Below are positions 1 through 11,606 of a DNA stretch of 64,000 nt, one piece after another. The stretch covers positions 11,432,498 to 11,496,497 of the forward strand of contig JASXTE010000017.1 of the NCBI GenBank assembly GCA_030280995.1, given 5' to 3'. Source of the stretch: Hemileia vastatrix. Lineage: Eukaryota > Basidiomycota > Pucciniomycetes > Pucciniales > Zaghouaniaceae. The first letter of the stretch is position 1. The number at the start of each line of letters is the position of its first letter. A model generated the notes under the pieces. It was given only the letters and a program-made list of their open reading frames with translations, had not been told where the DNA came from and did no database searches. Position numbers and translations under genes: made by a program.

Positions 1-2359
1 CTCAGGTAGGTCCATCAAGGCCCACCCAGGTCAACCCCACTCCCCCCCACCCTTATCAAGGAGGCAAAAGAAGAAGGAAGCCCAATATGGTGATACCCAG
101 CAAACCCTGGTACGTCCCTCTATTGATTCCCAAGTGCCTTTTCTTGTGGCTGACTCTGTTCCTTCAGGTAAATCTGGAAGGGAGGATGAAACTTTGAGAC
201 CTATAGAGGCTGGGAATAGTAGACAGATATCTCATGTTTCTAATCCATTACTTTTAATTTCTACCTCAATGATTAATCCTGATATGGCTGTGATTGATGA
301 AACTCTTGACCCTGAGTTCTATGAGAGTCTGGAAAGTTACTCAGTTTCCTTATTGAGAAACACTCCAGATGTAGCAAGAATTAATGATGAGCACTTGAGA
401 GATATTATTGCCAAGAAAAATCATATAATGAACAATATGCAATAGACTCAGAGATATAACAGTTTGTTAACTGATCAGGGTTATCAAGCATTAAGAAGTG
501 AAGCACAGAGAGTCTCTGATGAATTGTCTCATTACAAAGCAACCCATGAAAAGAAAGTTGCTTTATGGAAAAATATAAAAAATGATTTGTCTAAACTAAA
601 AGATACTGTATCTGCCTGTTGCCAAGAGGTAGAGATAGATAATATAAATCTGAAAAGATTGAATGACCATTTGTCATCTTTTCAAAATAAAAATCAGTTA
701 TCTTTTGCAACTATCAATGAGAGTTTATCTAGTCTTCCAAGAATGAAAACAAGACTAACAACCATTGAAGAAAAATTGAACTCATTGTTAAATGACCAAA
801 AATATTCTGACATTTCTGTGAAGGAAGATATAGTGCAGGATGCTCAAATAGTACCTGTGGCTAGTTCATCTAAAGTAAAAATAGCTCCAGAAATACCTGT
901 TGATAACACTGAGTTTCCATCAAAAACTGATGATGCACCAGGATCTGCAACAGAAGGATTAAACAATGAGATTTCAGCACAATTAGAGAAATTACAGCTG
1001 CTTCTTACTCAGAAACAAGCTAGTACTAAGGAGACTCCTTCAAATCAAAAGAATTGGCCAAAACTTGACCAGTACCCAACATTTGATGGTGATTCTTCCT
1101 CTGATTGGCAACAATTTATTTGCAGAATTGATAACTTAAAAAATTCTTACAAACTCCCAGATGAGGAAATTGTGTCCAAGTTAATTTCTTTGTTCACTAA
1201 TGTTGCCCTGATGTGGTATGAATCTGTTCTCCTGGATGGGAATGACTACTCATGGGAGGATTGGAAGAAATTAATTAAAGCACAATTTGGTGGCTCCAAG
1301 TTCAGAATGGCTCAACAAAGGCAGTATGAGGAAACTAGATATAGCTCTTCTACTGATAAACCTATTGAGTTTTAAATGAAACTTGTAAAAATCTTAAGGG
1401 CAATGGACCCAAATATGGAGTTTGATTTATGGAAGGAGAGGATCCTCTATAAATTACCAATGTCTCTGAGAGACTTGATAGTGGCTAGGACTGAGTTCTC
1501 CAAAGAACCCTCTTCTTTCATTAATACTTGCAATGAGATACTTCTAAACAATAAGTATGATGCCAGAAGATTCATTCCTAGGACCCCTTTGGAGAAACCC
1601 TCCACTTACCAATAGAAACCTCTGGAAAAGGTTGGTAAACCTTCTGCCCCTGTTGCACCAAAGAAGTATGCAACAAACACTTACTTCAAGTGAAACAAGC
1701 CTTGGCAGAAAGGCCATGTTTGTGACAAGAAGATAAATCTTGTAGAACAAACAGAGGAGCATGCTGATGACACAGTGGCACTGGATGATACATCAAGTGA
1801 TTGTGCCAGAAATATTTCACATGAATCTCAACAAGAAATCTTGATGCTGGAAGAGGATATTCATTATTTAAATACTATTGACATTGATAATAATGATTTA
1901 TCTACAGTTGAAGATGCTGAGATCATAAAGAACATTGAGGATAACTCAATTATTATTGCCCCTCTTAAGGCACCAGTCTTGATCAATGAAACCAGCATTG
2001 AAGTTGTTCTGGATTCTGGAGCTGGAGGAAGTGTATTATCTGAAAGAGCACTTGCTTCAGTAGATCAAGACTATAAATCTAAACTGATGCCTATCATTTC
2101 TGAAAATTGGAGAGGGTATGGCTCTGTTTTGTCCCCCATTGGTAAATACAAAGCCACAGTGTTTTTTAAATATAACCATGGTTTTGTAAGAGCTATTTGT
2201 GATTTTGTTGTCATGAAAAATGATAACTTGAGCAATTGGTTTATTGTAGGGAATGATATTTTAACCAAGTATGGCATAAAATTGGATCCTTCAAACCAAT
2301 GTTTCACAATGGGGATGAATGGGAAGAGAAAATTTAAGATTTCCTCCCCTAAAAATTAG
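1..2359 (+). pseudogene. gag-pro: Element A gag-protease, broken by nonsense codons
   Basis: One frame is open from the window edge to 2359 apart from stops at 443-445, 1373-1375, 1613-1615 and 1693-1695. No start codon is visible, so the true start lies upstream. The middle (about 1040-1560) matches the gag core of element B (NWPKLDQYPTFDGDS, then SDWQQF). The zinc knuckle that B retains is destroyed: at about 1682-1715 the first cysteine position is tyrosine and the second is a TGA stop. The retropepsin active site reads VLDSGAGGSV near 2005-2035. Comparison with B suggests that the 1373 stop replaced a leucine codon. The frame ends at 2359 and pol resumes in another frame, whereas in B the two are continuous, so a small indel separates them. 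Confidence 0.85.
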
Positions 2360-2370
2360 TAAAACCAGAA

Positions 2371-5300
2371 TTGAACACATGTAATTCTGTGGTTCAATAT
2401 AAAGGAAGATCTACAAAGGAAATGCATGCCCTTATGTCTGAAATTGACAATTCTTCCTTTGGAGAACAACTTTCTGGTGAGGATAAAGATTCCATCATTA
2501 ACTTGATAAAATCTTTTCTTATGGCCTTTGCTCATGGGTCACATGAACTGGGATTAGTTAAAGAGGAAATGAAAATTTCATTGTCTTGCCCATTAACTGA
2601 TATACCACCTAGTTTAAAGAAAAAGCCTTATCCTGCTTCTCCCACAAAGAGAAAAGATATTGAAGATAATATCTCTACCCTTTTGAAAATGAATATTATT
2701 GAAAAGGTAGTTGAAACACCTAAATATTGTGTTATCTCACCTGTCCTAATTTCTTATGAGAAAGATAAAGCCAGGTTATGTGGTGATTATAGAGCACTAA
2801 ACACTTATACTGTTGATGATATCTACCCTTTACCTAGAATCAGCTCTATACATGCTACTTTACAGGGTGCTAAATATATCAGCTGTTTGGATGGTAATAA
2901 AGGATATCACCAGGTACCTGTTGAGAAAAATTCTCAGAACTTTCTGATGATTGCCACTCATATGGGTATTTATAAGTATATTAGGATGCCATTTGGCCCT
3001 AAAAATGCCCCTTCAGTTTTCCAAAAAGTCATGGATAACACATTCCATCAAGAGATAATTGAAGGATGGCTGATGGTTTATATTGATGATATCATTATAT
3101 TCTCAAAAACATTTGAGGACCATCTTAAACACCTGTGTAAAGTATTCCAGAAAATGGATGAAATAAATATGACACTTGCTTTGAAGAAATGTAAATTTGG
3201 TTTCCATTCTTTAAAAGTTCTTGGTCATGTTGTTTCAGGCTTACAGATATGTGTTGACCAGAAAAAAGTGGCAGCCATACAACAGGTGAAGGCTCCTACA
3301 ACAGTGAGAGAGCTCCAAAGTTTTTTGGGAATGTGTGGATACTATAGACAGTATATTAAAAATTATCAATTCATAGCTTTACCCCTGACCCAATTAACTA
3401 GAAAGGATGTTGCTTTTGTCTGGAATAGTGAAAGACAAAGAGCCTTTGACACTATGAAACACTGTTTGATGTCAGAACCAATTCTTGCTTTGCCTGACTT
3501 TAATCAACCATTTGATTTGTACACTGATGCCAGTTTCATTGGTCTTGGTTCTGCCCTCCATCAAAAACAAGTGATAAATGATAAAGTTTCAGAAGTAGTA
3601 ATTTGTTATATTTCAAGAACCTTGAGAAATAGTGAATTGAAATATGGTGCTACTCAATTAGAGTGTTTAGCTGTAGTATGGGCTCTAGAAAAGCTTCATT
3701 ATTACCTAGATGACAAGAAATTTGAACTTGTCACTGACTGCAGTGCAGTTAAATCCCTTTTAAACTTGAAAACACCTAACAGACATATGTTCAGATGGCA
3801 GCTGGCTGTTCAAGAGTACAGAGGGAGAATGTCAATTATTAATAGGGCTGGTATTGTTCACTCAAATGTGGATATGTTATCAAGGTTACCTTTACCAAAT
3901 GATGACTCTAATCCTGCTTATGATCCTGAGGATGAAATTATTCATATTCATGGGATATATGTGGTTGATATGGAGGAAGAGCTATTACAGCTTATTCTGG
4001 AATCATATAATAAGGACACTGACTTGAAAAAGTTATGCACCATATTAAATGATCCAAAGAATGCTTCAATACAAGCATTAATTAAAACCCTTCCACCAAA
4101 GTACCAAAAAGCTTTGGAAAAAGGTAAATTTTCAATTGATGAAGGATATCTATATTATAGAAGAAAGTTGAGTAATGTTATTGTTATTCCTCCTTCTATG
4201 AAAGAAATCATCTTGAAAATTTGTCATGATGAAATACTAGCTGGACATTTTGATCTTGACAAAACAATGATCAGAATTAAGAACACTGCTTGGTGGGCTA
4301 ATATGTCTGAAGACACAAAATTATATGTTGAATCTTGTGATTCTTGCCAAAAATCAAAAAGATTAACTGGTAAAAGAGCAGGATTAATGCAACATATTGA
4401 ACCTCCTGATGCTCCATGGAAAATAATAAGCATGGATTTTGTAACAGGATTACCTATTGCTGGTAAAGACAGTTATAACTCTTGTTGGGTTATTGTGGAC
4501 AGATTCACAAAAATGTGTAAATTTATCCCTACGCACAAGGATGTTTCCACTAAAGAATTAGCTTTCTTATGGTGGTCTCATATGTTTAATACTGCTGGTT
4601 TTCCTAAAGCCATAATCTCTGACAGAGACCCTAAATTTACTTCTGAATTTTGGATGTCTCTGATGGATGTTTGTGGTTGTGATCTGAAACTTTCTACTGC
4701 CCATCACCCTCAGACTGATGGTTTAGCTGAAAGAATGATTCAGACTTTAGAGGACATGATAAGAAGATATTGTGCCTTTGGCCTTGAGTATAAAGATAAT
4801 GACAGATTCACTCATGATTGGGTTACCTTACTTCCTGGGTTAGAATTTGCTTATAATAGCACTGTTCATTCTGTTACTCAAAGAAAGCCTTTTGAGCTCT
4901 GGCTTGGATATGTTCCTAATACTCCTACCCAAATTCTCAATAACAAAATACCTAAATTGGATGTACATTCTGGTGTAAAATCTTTTCTTCAAATGCAACA
5001 ACTGTGTAGAAATCATGCTCAAAAATGTATTGAAAAATCATTTGAATATGAGATGAAAAGATGGGACAAATCCCATATAGAATACACTTTTAAAAAGGGT
5101 GATGAAGTGTTGATTTCTACAGTCCACTTCAACTTACAAGGTAATAAAAAATTGAAAGATCCATTTGTTGGTCCATTTGTTGTCAGAATAATGATTGGAG
5201 ATAATGCAGTTGAAGTTACTCTGTATTCTCCATATGACAGAAAACATCCTGTTTTTCCAATATCTCTTTTGAAACCTTACACATCCAATAGTGATTTATT

Positions 5301-5520
5301 TCCAAAAAGGAGGGGTAGACCAAAGAAAACCCCAAATGAAATCACTGAAACAGCAGAAATTAAAAAAATTCTAAATGACAGAATAGTCACTGCTGAAAAA
5401 GGTACAGAATACTTATTGAGATTCAAGAATAAATCATCTGAATATGATTCTTGGATACCTGGGAAGGAGATATCTAATCTTCCTACTCTACTAAAAAAGT
5501 ATAAAAAGAAAAAATCATAG
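2371..5520 (+). CDS. pol: Element A pol: RT, RNase H, integrase, chromodomain (uninterrupted)
   Basis: This is an uninterrupted frame of about 1,049 codons with no ATG at its beginning; the first in-frame ATG is near 2422. Domain order is reverse transcriptase (about residues 100-330; YIDD active site, preceded by the PFGPKNAPSVFQ motif), RNase H (about 380-510; YTDAS and LECLAV motifs), and integrase. The integrase has an N-terminal zinc-binding region (H-H then CDSCQ), catalytic aspartates in MDFVTG and SDRDPKF, and glutamate in GLAERMI. The C-terminus has a basic RRGRPKK stretch resembling an AT-hook, then a chromodomain-like module of about 50 residues. The integrase triad looks complete, unlike element B. 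It may have been made as a Gag-Pol fusion; on its own it lacks a clear start. Confidence 0.9.
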   Translation: MNTCNSVVQYKGRSTKEMHALMSEIDNSSFGEQLSGEDKDSIINLIKSFLMAFAHGSHELGLVKEEMKISLSCPLTDIPPSLKKKPYPASPTKRKDIEDNISTLLKMNIIEKVVETPKYCVISPVLISYEKDKARLCGDYRALNTYTVDDIYPLPRISSIHATLQGAKYISCLDGNKGYHQVPVEKNSQNFLMIATHMGIYKYIRMPFGPKNAPSVFQKVMDNTFHQEIIEGWLMVYIDDIIIFSKTFEDHLKHLCKVFQKMDEINMTLALKKCKFGFHSLKVLGHVVSGLQICVDQKKVAAIQQVKAPTTVRELQSFLGMCGYYRQYIKNYQFIALPLTQLTRKDVAFVWNSERQRAFDTMKHCLMSEPILALPDFNQPFDLYTDASFIGLGSALHQKQVINDKVSEVVICYISRTLRNSELKYGATQLECLAVVWALEKLHYYLDDKKFELVTDCSAVKSLLNLKTPNRHMFRWQLAVQEYRGRMSIINRAGIVHSNVDMLSRLPLPNDDSNPAYDPEDEIIHIHGIYVVDMEEELLQLILESYNKDTDLKKLCTILNDPKNASIQALIKTLPPKYQKALEKGKFSIDEGYLYYRRKLSNVIVIPPSMKEIILKICHDEILAGHFDLDKTMIRIKNTAWWANMSEDTKLYVESCDSCQKSKRLTGKRAGLMQHIEPPDAPWKIISMDFVTGLPIAGKDSYNSCWVIVDRFTKMCKFIPTHKDVSTKELAFLWWSHMFNTAGFPKAIISDRDPKFTSEFWMSLMDVCGCDLKLSTAHHPQTDGLAERMIQTLEDMIRRYCAFGLEYKDNDRFTHDWVTLLPGLEFAYNSTVHSVTQRKPFELWLGYVPNTPTQILNNKIPKLDVHSGVKSFLQMQQLCRNHAQKCIEKSFEYEMKRWDKSHIEYTFKKGDEVLISTVHFNLQGNKKLKDPFVGPFVVRIMIGDNAVEVTLYSPYDRKHPVFPISLLKPYTSNSDLFPKRRGRPKKTPNEITETAEIKKILNDRIVTAEKGTEYLLRFKNKSSEYDSWIPGKEISNLPTLLKKYKKKKS

Positions 5521-5554
5521 CATTTTTTTTACTGTTTTTTTTAGAGTGAGGGAG

Positions 5555-5900
5555 TGTCAGCCAGGCTACTAGACTTACCCAGTGAAATAATTAATTATTT
5601 ACTGGATGAAGCCGCACCTTATCATTTTAATTACTATTTAATTATAATTTAGTTACATTAAAATTAGTTATAATAAATTAACTAATTACAGAATGATAAA
5701 ATTAAATAAATAATTAAAATTAAAATATAAAATTGTCCCTTATATTTTTGTCTAACACCATGCTCATGTGACAGGTTGGAAAAAATAAAATTTTATATTA
5801 AAAAATAGATATTAAGTTAAAATAAGATTTTATATTTAAAAGATAAAGGATAAATAAAAGGGTAAAATTAAAATTAAAGAGATCAAACATGAAATAAAGA
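5555..5900 (+). repeat. Start of element A 3' LTR (right end uncertain)
   Basis: TGTCAGCCAGG begins immediately after the purine-rich tract and resembles the starts of the other LTRs here (TGTCAGCC at 18104 and 38781, TGTCAGC on the minus strand at 59887). The 5' LTR is outside the window, so the right end cannot be fixed by comparison. The sequence becomes very AT-rich and grades into the tandem array starting near 5920. Confidence 0.55.
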
Positions 5901-5919
5901 TATTAAGTATAATTTATGC

Positions 5920-8810
5920 TATCATGAGCCAGTAGAGGCTTTAGAAAAAATGGACACCATCATAGATTAACATGGATTAAATTTACTTTTTACCAAAGTA
6001 AAAAAATTTTCTATCTTGGGTTTGTACAAAATTCAGGGGGCAATTTGTCCATATAAAACTACTTTCAGTGCAATTATAGAGTGATCATTCAGTCTCATTT
6101 CCATAAAATGAATTGATTGCATCTGATGGCATGCAACCAAAAGTGTCCAGCACAAGTTTGGCCAAACTTGTGCTGGACACCTTTACCATGGAGAGTAGCC
6201 AGGGTGCAAGTCATTTTAAATCATCTGGAATTTCTTATAAGCATGTCCACTGTTATCCAATCTTTGTTCCTCACTCATATCTATCAATTGATTAATTTTT
6301 TGTCAACATTATATTATTAATATTATCAGTATAGCAAAAACTTGTGTGCCAAATGAATACTGGGTGATGTTACACCTTTTATATTATTATTAAATAAAGG
6401 TAAAAAAATATGAAAATGATTTATTTTACAAAAAATAAACTTCTATGCAAAAGCAATATGAGGGGAATAAAGTAAAATAAAAGAAATCAAAGATGAAAAT
6501 TAAAATCCAATTTAAATTCCTGCCATAAACAGAAAAAAGAGATGTTGAGTCAAATTAGCACAATCAGGGCTAAACTTGCACTAAATTTTCTTTTTTGTAA
6601 AAATAAAAAAAAAAATCCACTTGAGCTTTACCAAAACTTCAGGATGACAATTTTGCCATATCAAACTACTTCTAGTGTAATTATTTATCAAAAATTTATC
6701 TTCATTTCCATAGAGAGAATTTCTCTGATCTGACTTCACCTGACCAAAAGTGTCCAGCACAAGTTTGGCTGAACTTGTGCTGGACACTTTTATGATGGAG
6801 AGTAGCTAGGGTAGAATTTTTCTTCAGTTCATCTAGTATTTCTTACAAAAATTTCTACTGGTATTTTATCTTTGTGCCTCACTCATAAATATCATTTGAT
6901 TAATTTTTGGTCACCATTATATTATTAATTTTATAAGTATAGAAAAAACTCATGTTCCAAATGCATACCAGGTGATTTTATGCCATTTATAATATTATTA
7001 AATAAATGTATAAAAATATGAAAATAATTTATTTTAAAAATTATTAATTGATATCCAAAAGCAATATGAGGAATAAAAAATTAAGTTAAAGGGATAAAAT
7101 GTGAAAAAAGAAATCCCTGTAATATTCCTGCTATCAAAGGCCAGTAGAGGTTTTGAAGCAAATGAGAGCCATCAGGGATAAATTGTACTAAATTTACTTT
7201 TTTTTTAAAGATAAAAAATTGTGCACCTGTGGTTTGGATGAACTCTAGGTAGAAAATTTGGCTATATAAAACTATTTCTAGTGAAGTTTTTTATCAAATA
7301 ATTTTTTTTCATTGCCATAGAGAGAATTGATCTCATATGACTGCACCTGACCAAAGGTGTCCAGCACAAGTTTGGCCAAACTTGTGCTGGACACTTTTTT
7401 GATGGTGAGTATCTAGGGTGCAGGGCTTCTTCAGCGCAACTGGTATTTTTTTAAAACATATCCACTGGTATTTGATCTTTCTGTTTTATTAATATTTTAT
7501 CATTTGATCAATTGTTTGTCACAAGTATATTATTATTTTTATTAGTATAACAAAAAAACATGTGCCAAATGCTTACAGGGTGATGTTAAAACTTTAATAA
7601 TTTTATTAAATACAGGTAAAAAATTATGAAAATGATTTGTTTTACATAAAATTAATTGATATCTAAAAGAAAAAAAAGGGATAAAAAGAAATAGGTTGAA
7701 TAAAGGGGATTATATATGAAGTTAAAAATTCAAGCTAAATGCCTACTTTCAAGGCTCAGAAGAGGTGTTGGATAAAATGGGCACCATCAGGAATAAAATT
7801 GTACTTAATTTGATTTTTCAAAAAACTAAATGAAGTTTTCAACTGATTTTTTTCCAATATTTATTTGGAAACTTTGTCTATATCAAATTACTTCTAGTAC
7901 CATGATTGACCAAATTACATCCTCATTTCCATATGCAGAATTGATCCCATATGGCCGGACCAGGCCAAAGGTGTCAACCACAAGTTTGAGAATTCTTCTG
8001 GTGGACACTTTTATGATGGAAAGTAGTAGGGTGCAAGTCTTTATTAGTTAATCTAGTATTCCTCATAAACATTTCCAACTTATTTTTGGCCAAAAATCAG
8101 GTGGAAAGTTTGTCCATATCAAATTACTTCTAATGCCATGTTTGACTAAAAATTGATTCTCATTGTCATATAGAGAGTTGATCCCATATGACTGGATCTG
8201 GAAAAAGTGTCACCACAATTTTTGATAAACTTAAGTTTGAAAATTTTATGATGGAAAGTAATTGAAAGTCTTCTTCATTTCATCAAGTAATCCTCATAAA
8301 AATTTCCATCTGTATTTTGGCCAAACTTCAGGTGAACACTTTGGCCATATTAAATTAATTCTAGTTCCATGTTGATAAAAAACTCATACTTATTGCCATA
8401 TATAGATATTAAACCCATCAGACTGTGTCTTTCCAAAAGTGTCTACCTGAATTATGGCTAAACCTCAGTTGGACACTTTTATGATGCAGAGTAGCTAGGG
8501 CAAAAGTATTCTTCAGTTAATTTGGTATTCATAATAAATTTATCCTCCTGAATTTTAGCCTAACTTCAGGTGGAAAATTTTGGAAAGCATCGGTTAGTCA
8601 CTATCCATCAAAAAAGTGTTCACCAAAATTTTGTCTAAAGTTGTGGTAGACCCCTTTGATCAGCCACAGTCAGATGAGATCAACTCTTTATATGGAAATG
8701 AGGATGATATTTTGGTCAATCATGGAAATAGAAGTAGTTTGATGTGGCCAAATTATCCCCCTGAAGGTCAGAAAAACCTCACAAGGACACTTTTTAATAG
8801 GGAGTAACTG
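5920..8810. repeat. Tandem array of ~605-bp units centred on a long palindrome
   Basis: Three units of about 605-615 bp are followed by shorter ones of about 190-235 bp. Each unit has a conserved left flank (TTCCTGC..., then AAACTACTTCTAGTG and TTCCATA..GAGAATTGATC), a central palindrome, and a right flank beginning ACTTTTATGATGGAGAGTAG. Palindrome centres lie at 6143-6180, 6750-6787, 7357-7394, 7971-8008, about 8207-8245, 8439-8476 and 8616-8652. The last unit is inverted, because the left-flank sequence follows the palindrome in reverse complement at 8653-8800. No coding capacity is evident. It could be a satellite or a foldback-type nonautonomous element that amplified locally. Confidence 0.8.
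6143..6180. repeat. 38-bp perfect palindrome, array unit 1
   Basis: Each half reads GTGTCCAGCACAAGTTTGG and the two halves meet without a spacer. The same 38-bp palindrome occurs at 7357-7394. The copy at 6750-6787 keeps 16-bp arms but is imperfect at the centre. Confidence 0.95.
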
Positions 8811-9393
8811 ATAAAAATCTATTTATCAGAAGGAAAATTATTTATTGGATAGATTCCAAGGCTTCATATTTGTGTATTATGGTCAGTATTAATTTTGAAA
8901 GTGTCTGTCCAAGAAATTTCATTGCCCATCATGACACATTTTGTTTTAAATGTTTCAAACTGTGTGATACAGTATTAAGATGTCACATAGTATAATTAAG
9001 CTCTATTAAGTGCCCTCCTATGATGCCTAAATTTATAATTTAATATCTTACATAATAATTATTTTTTATATAAATTCATCAATTTTTTATTTTATTATCA
9101 AATTTAATAGAGCAAGTATCCTGAATTATTATATATGCATAAGCTTAGGTTAGATCAATTTGTGCTCAAAAGAGGACCAAATTCAAGTTCTGGAGTATCA
9201 ACTTGTGCATAATTTGGAATAAGTTGATATTCTGTCTATAATCAATCTGAGAATAAATGTACTTCCAATACAATTTTGTATATTGTTATAAAGTGAGAAT
9301 AACCCTGGAATAATAAGAGACACTCTGGAGTTCAAAAAGAGGGGATCTCTAGCATTTCAACCCCAGATTTTCTGTGGTGATTTATATTTTAAC
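8811..9393. other. AT-rich spacer
   Basis: I see no gene here. It lies between the palindromic array and the Myb-like gene and may hold the left part of the Harbinger-like element, but I could not identify a terminal inverted repeat. Confidence 0.5.
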
Positions 9394-10741
9394 ATGCTTT
9401 GTCATCCTAGACCTTCTCAAAGGCAGCCATCACCCAGTTGTTCTTCAAATCCCACTACTCCCTCTTTCCCCTGCCCAGACAAGAAATCTAAGACCATTCA
9501 ATTAAAAGAAGATGATCATCTCATTCTTATTAACTGGCTGAAAACCAAATCTAACTATGATTCTTGTTTTGGTACTGAGTATGTGACTAAAGTAGGATGG
9601 CCCCCAGCATCAAAAGTTAATGACTATCTTCTAATGGCAAATGAATTATGGAATAAGACCAAGGGAAGGATTGATCTTTTTCCTAAACAGATGTCTGAAC
9701 GCTTCAAGCATTACCAAGACAAATACAAAAAGGCAAAGGCTCTTTCATCTTCCACTGGTTTTGGGGTTACCAACATCTATATCACTAAGGGCATCAAATC
9801 CATAGACAATAAACTTGAATCTTTATGTCCTTACTTTAAAGAGATGGATGCAATTTTTGGAAAGCAAGCCAATGTTAATCCTGTAAACATGTTGGATGGA
9901 GAAGATCCTATCTCCAAACATGATGTTGAAAAAAATCTTTTCCCATCCTCTTCCTTTACTCAATCATCCCCTCATTTGAATGAGACAAATCTAGATAGCT
10001 TTTCTGTAGATCCTATTGGAAATTTAACCCAACCAAATCTAACTCAGGTCTGTTTCATTTTTCATTTATCTTATCAATTCTATTTTTTATTTACTTATCT
10101 TTTTCTTATTTCTTAAAAGGCTGACAAACAGACCCAGGATCCTCAATCAACTGAGTCTGAAGGTAGCGACAATGATGAGGAGGAAAATATGACCTTGAAC
10201 AAGAAGCATAGTGCTTCAAGTAGTCTAAATTTCCACTCCCAAAGAAGAAGAAAAAGTGATACTTCATCACAAACCCCTTTTTTTCTATGGAACAATTTTT
10301 AGAGAGACATGATGCTGGTAATTGATACCATACCTCTTATTACTTTACTCTTCTTTTCTTCTACTTTATGTTAATTTTTATTATTACTACAGAACAAGTG
10401 AAAATTTCTAAAGAGACTCTAAGCTTTGAAAAGAAGAAATACGAGCTCTCTTTAAGGAGGGATGATAGGCTACAAGATTTGGAAGAGAGGAAGTATGAGC
10501 TCTCTTTACAGAAGGATTATCGGGCACAAGATTTGGAGGAGAAGAAGTTTGAGTTAACTCTAAGTATTGAAAAATCAAAAAAGAGGAGAAAACACTCAAA
10601 CATCAAAACCTATTTGAGAAGATGAAATATAAGCTTGATCATGAAGAAAATTCCAAAAAGAAAGATTTCTTGATAGAATGTGTTAAAGCTATTAAATCTG
10701 TTGAGGAAATTGAACGTTTAAAGAGATTGTTTGATGACTAG
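9394..10741 (+). pseudogene. Myb/SANT-like DNA-binding protein of a PIF/Harbinger-type element, three exons, frameshifted
   Basis: Exon 1 (9394-10047) encodes a low-complexity N-terminus and a Myb/SANT-like region (LILINWLKTKSNYDSCFGT, then SKVNDYLLMANELW). Proteins with such trihelix-like domains accompany PIF/Harbinger transposases and are thought to help bind the element ends or import the transposase. Two short introns have consensus borders: 10048-10119 (GT-AG, phase 0) and 10318-10392 (GT-AG, phase 1). Exon 3 encodes a charged coiled coil with repeats of KKYELSL, RKYELSL and KKFELTL. Two lesions are visible: exon 2 (10120-10317) reaches an in-frame TAG near 10300 and needs a one-base change in a T run, and the frame shifts again in an A run near 10571-10580, after which a coiled-coil tail continues to TAG at 10739-10741. 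A second damaged copy lies at 46741-47433. Confidence 0.75.
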
Positions 10742-10894
10742 TTTGTTTTATTTCTCTCACACTTCAACTGTTCATATTTATTTGTTCATAAAATTTACAA
10801 TAATTTTCTGTATTTCATTACTCTATCAATCATTACTTGAATTTTTGTATTTTAATGTTAAATATTCTTTTTTTAATTAGAATTTTCATGTCTC

Positions 10895-11330
10895 CTTTGA
10901 AAATTTGACAATCCCCTACCCCTGGATTTTTTTGAAGTAAGGGGTGGGTATCACCAAAATTCTTTCATGTCATGAATCTTGAAAGTCTTATATGAAACTT
11001 TGGCCTTACTACCCCTGCATTTTACTGGTATCCCCAAAATTCTTACAAGTCAAGAATTTCACAAGTCTTATAAGAAACTTTGGCAATACCCCCCCTGGAT
11101 TTTATTGAAGTAAGGGACGGGTATCACCAAAATATTTAAAAGTCAAAAATTTTACATGTTACATTTGAAAATTTGTCAATACCCCCCTACATTTTATTGA
11201 AGCAAGGGGTGGGTATCACCAAAATTTTTACAAGTCTTCAATTTTGAATGTCAGATTTGAAAATTTGGCAATAACCCCCCCTGCATTTTATTGAAGTAAG
11301 GGGTGGAAGTCATCTAAATTTAATATAATT
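10895..11330. repeat. ~118-bp tandem repeats between convergent Myb-like and TET-like genes
   Basis: About four units each contain GAAACTTTGGCAATACCCCC, then a TGCATTTTATTGAAGTAAGG segment, then GGGTATCACCAAAAT. GGGTATYRCCAAA therefore appears in both orientations within each unit. A shorter related stretch lies in the same position in the second copy of the locus, at about 46385-46545, in inverted orientation. Confidence 0.8.
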
Positions 11331-11606
11331 ACATAAATTATTAAATAAATATCTAATATATATCAATTTTGCTAGTTTAAAGTAATGTCAATTCCTCAAG
11401 CCAAAATGAAGATCAAATCTAGAAACAAAAGTTTAGGACTTTCCACAGGTATAGGCTAGAGGAACCCCATGAAACAAATAAATGTTACCATGATTACCTG
11501 TTATACAACCCAAGGTTGTTGGCCCATTACTTTAGTTGAGGAAATTGGTATATAAAAAATATTTATTAAAAATTTATGAAAAAATATAAATTTTTTGATG
11601 ACAACT
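11331..11606. other. Intergenic segment conserved in both copies of the Harbinger-like locus
   Basis: The stretch at about 11400-11530 (including CTTTCCACAGGTATAGGCTAG and CAACCCAAGGTTGTTGGCCC) has a clear counterpart in reverse orientation at about 46170-46310. It has no open frame. It may be the shared 3' region of the two convergent genes. Confidence 0.6.

Larger units (their letters stand above)
1..5554 (+). mobile_element. Ty3/Gypsy chromovirus-type retrotransposon A, 5' truncated by window edge
   Basis: The gag-protease frame is followed by reverse transcriptase, RNase H, integrase and a chromodomain, which is the order of Ty3/Gypsy chromoviruses. A purine-rich stretch (GTGAGGGAG) directly precedes TGTCAGCC at 5555, as expected of a polypurine tract abutting a 3' LTR. 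The 5' LTR and start of gag lie outside the window. The body is a diverged relative of element B: pol proteins align along their whole length, and the LTR starts share TGTCAGCC. The pol frame is intact but gag has several stops, so this copy is probably not autonomous. Confidence 0.92.
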
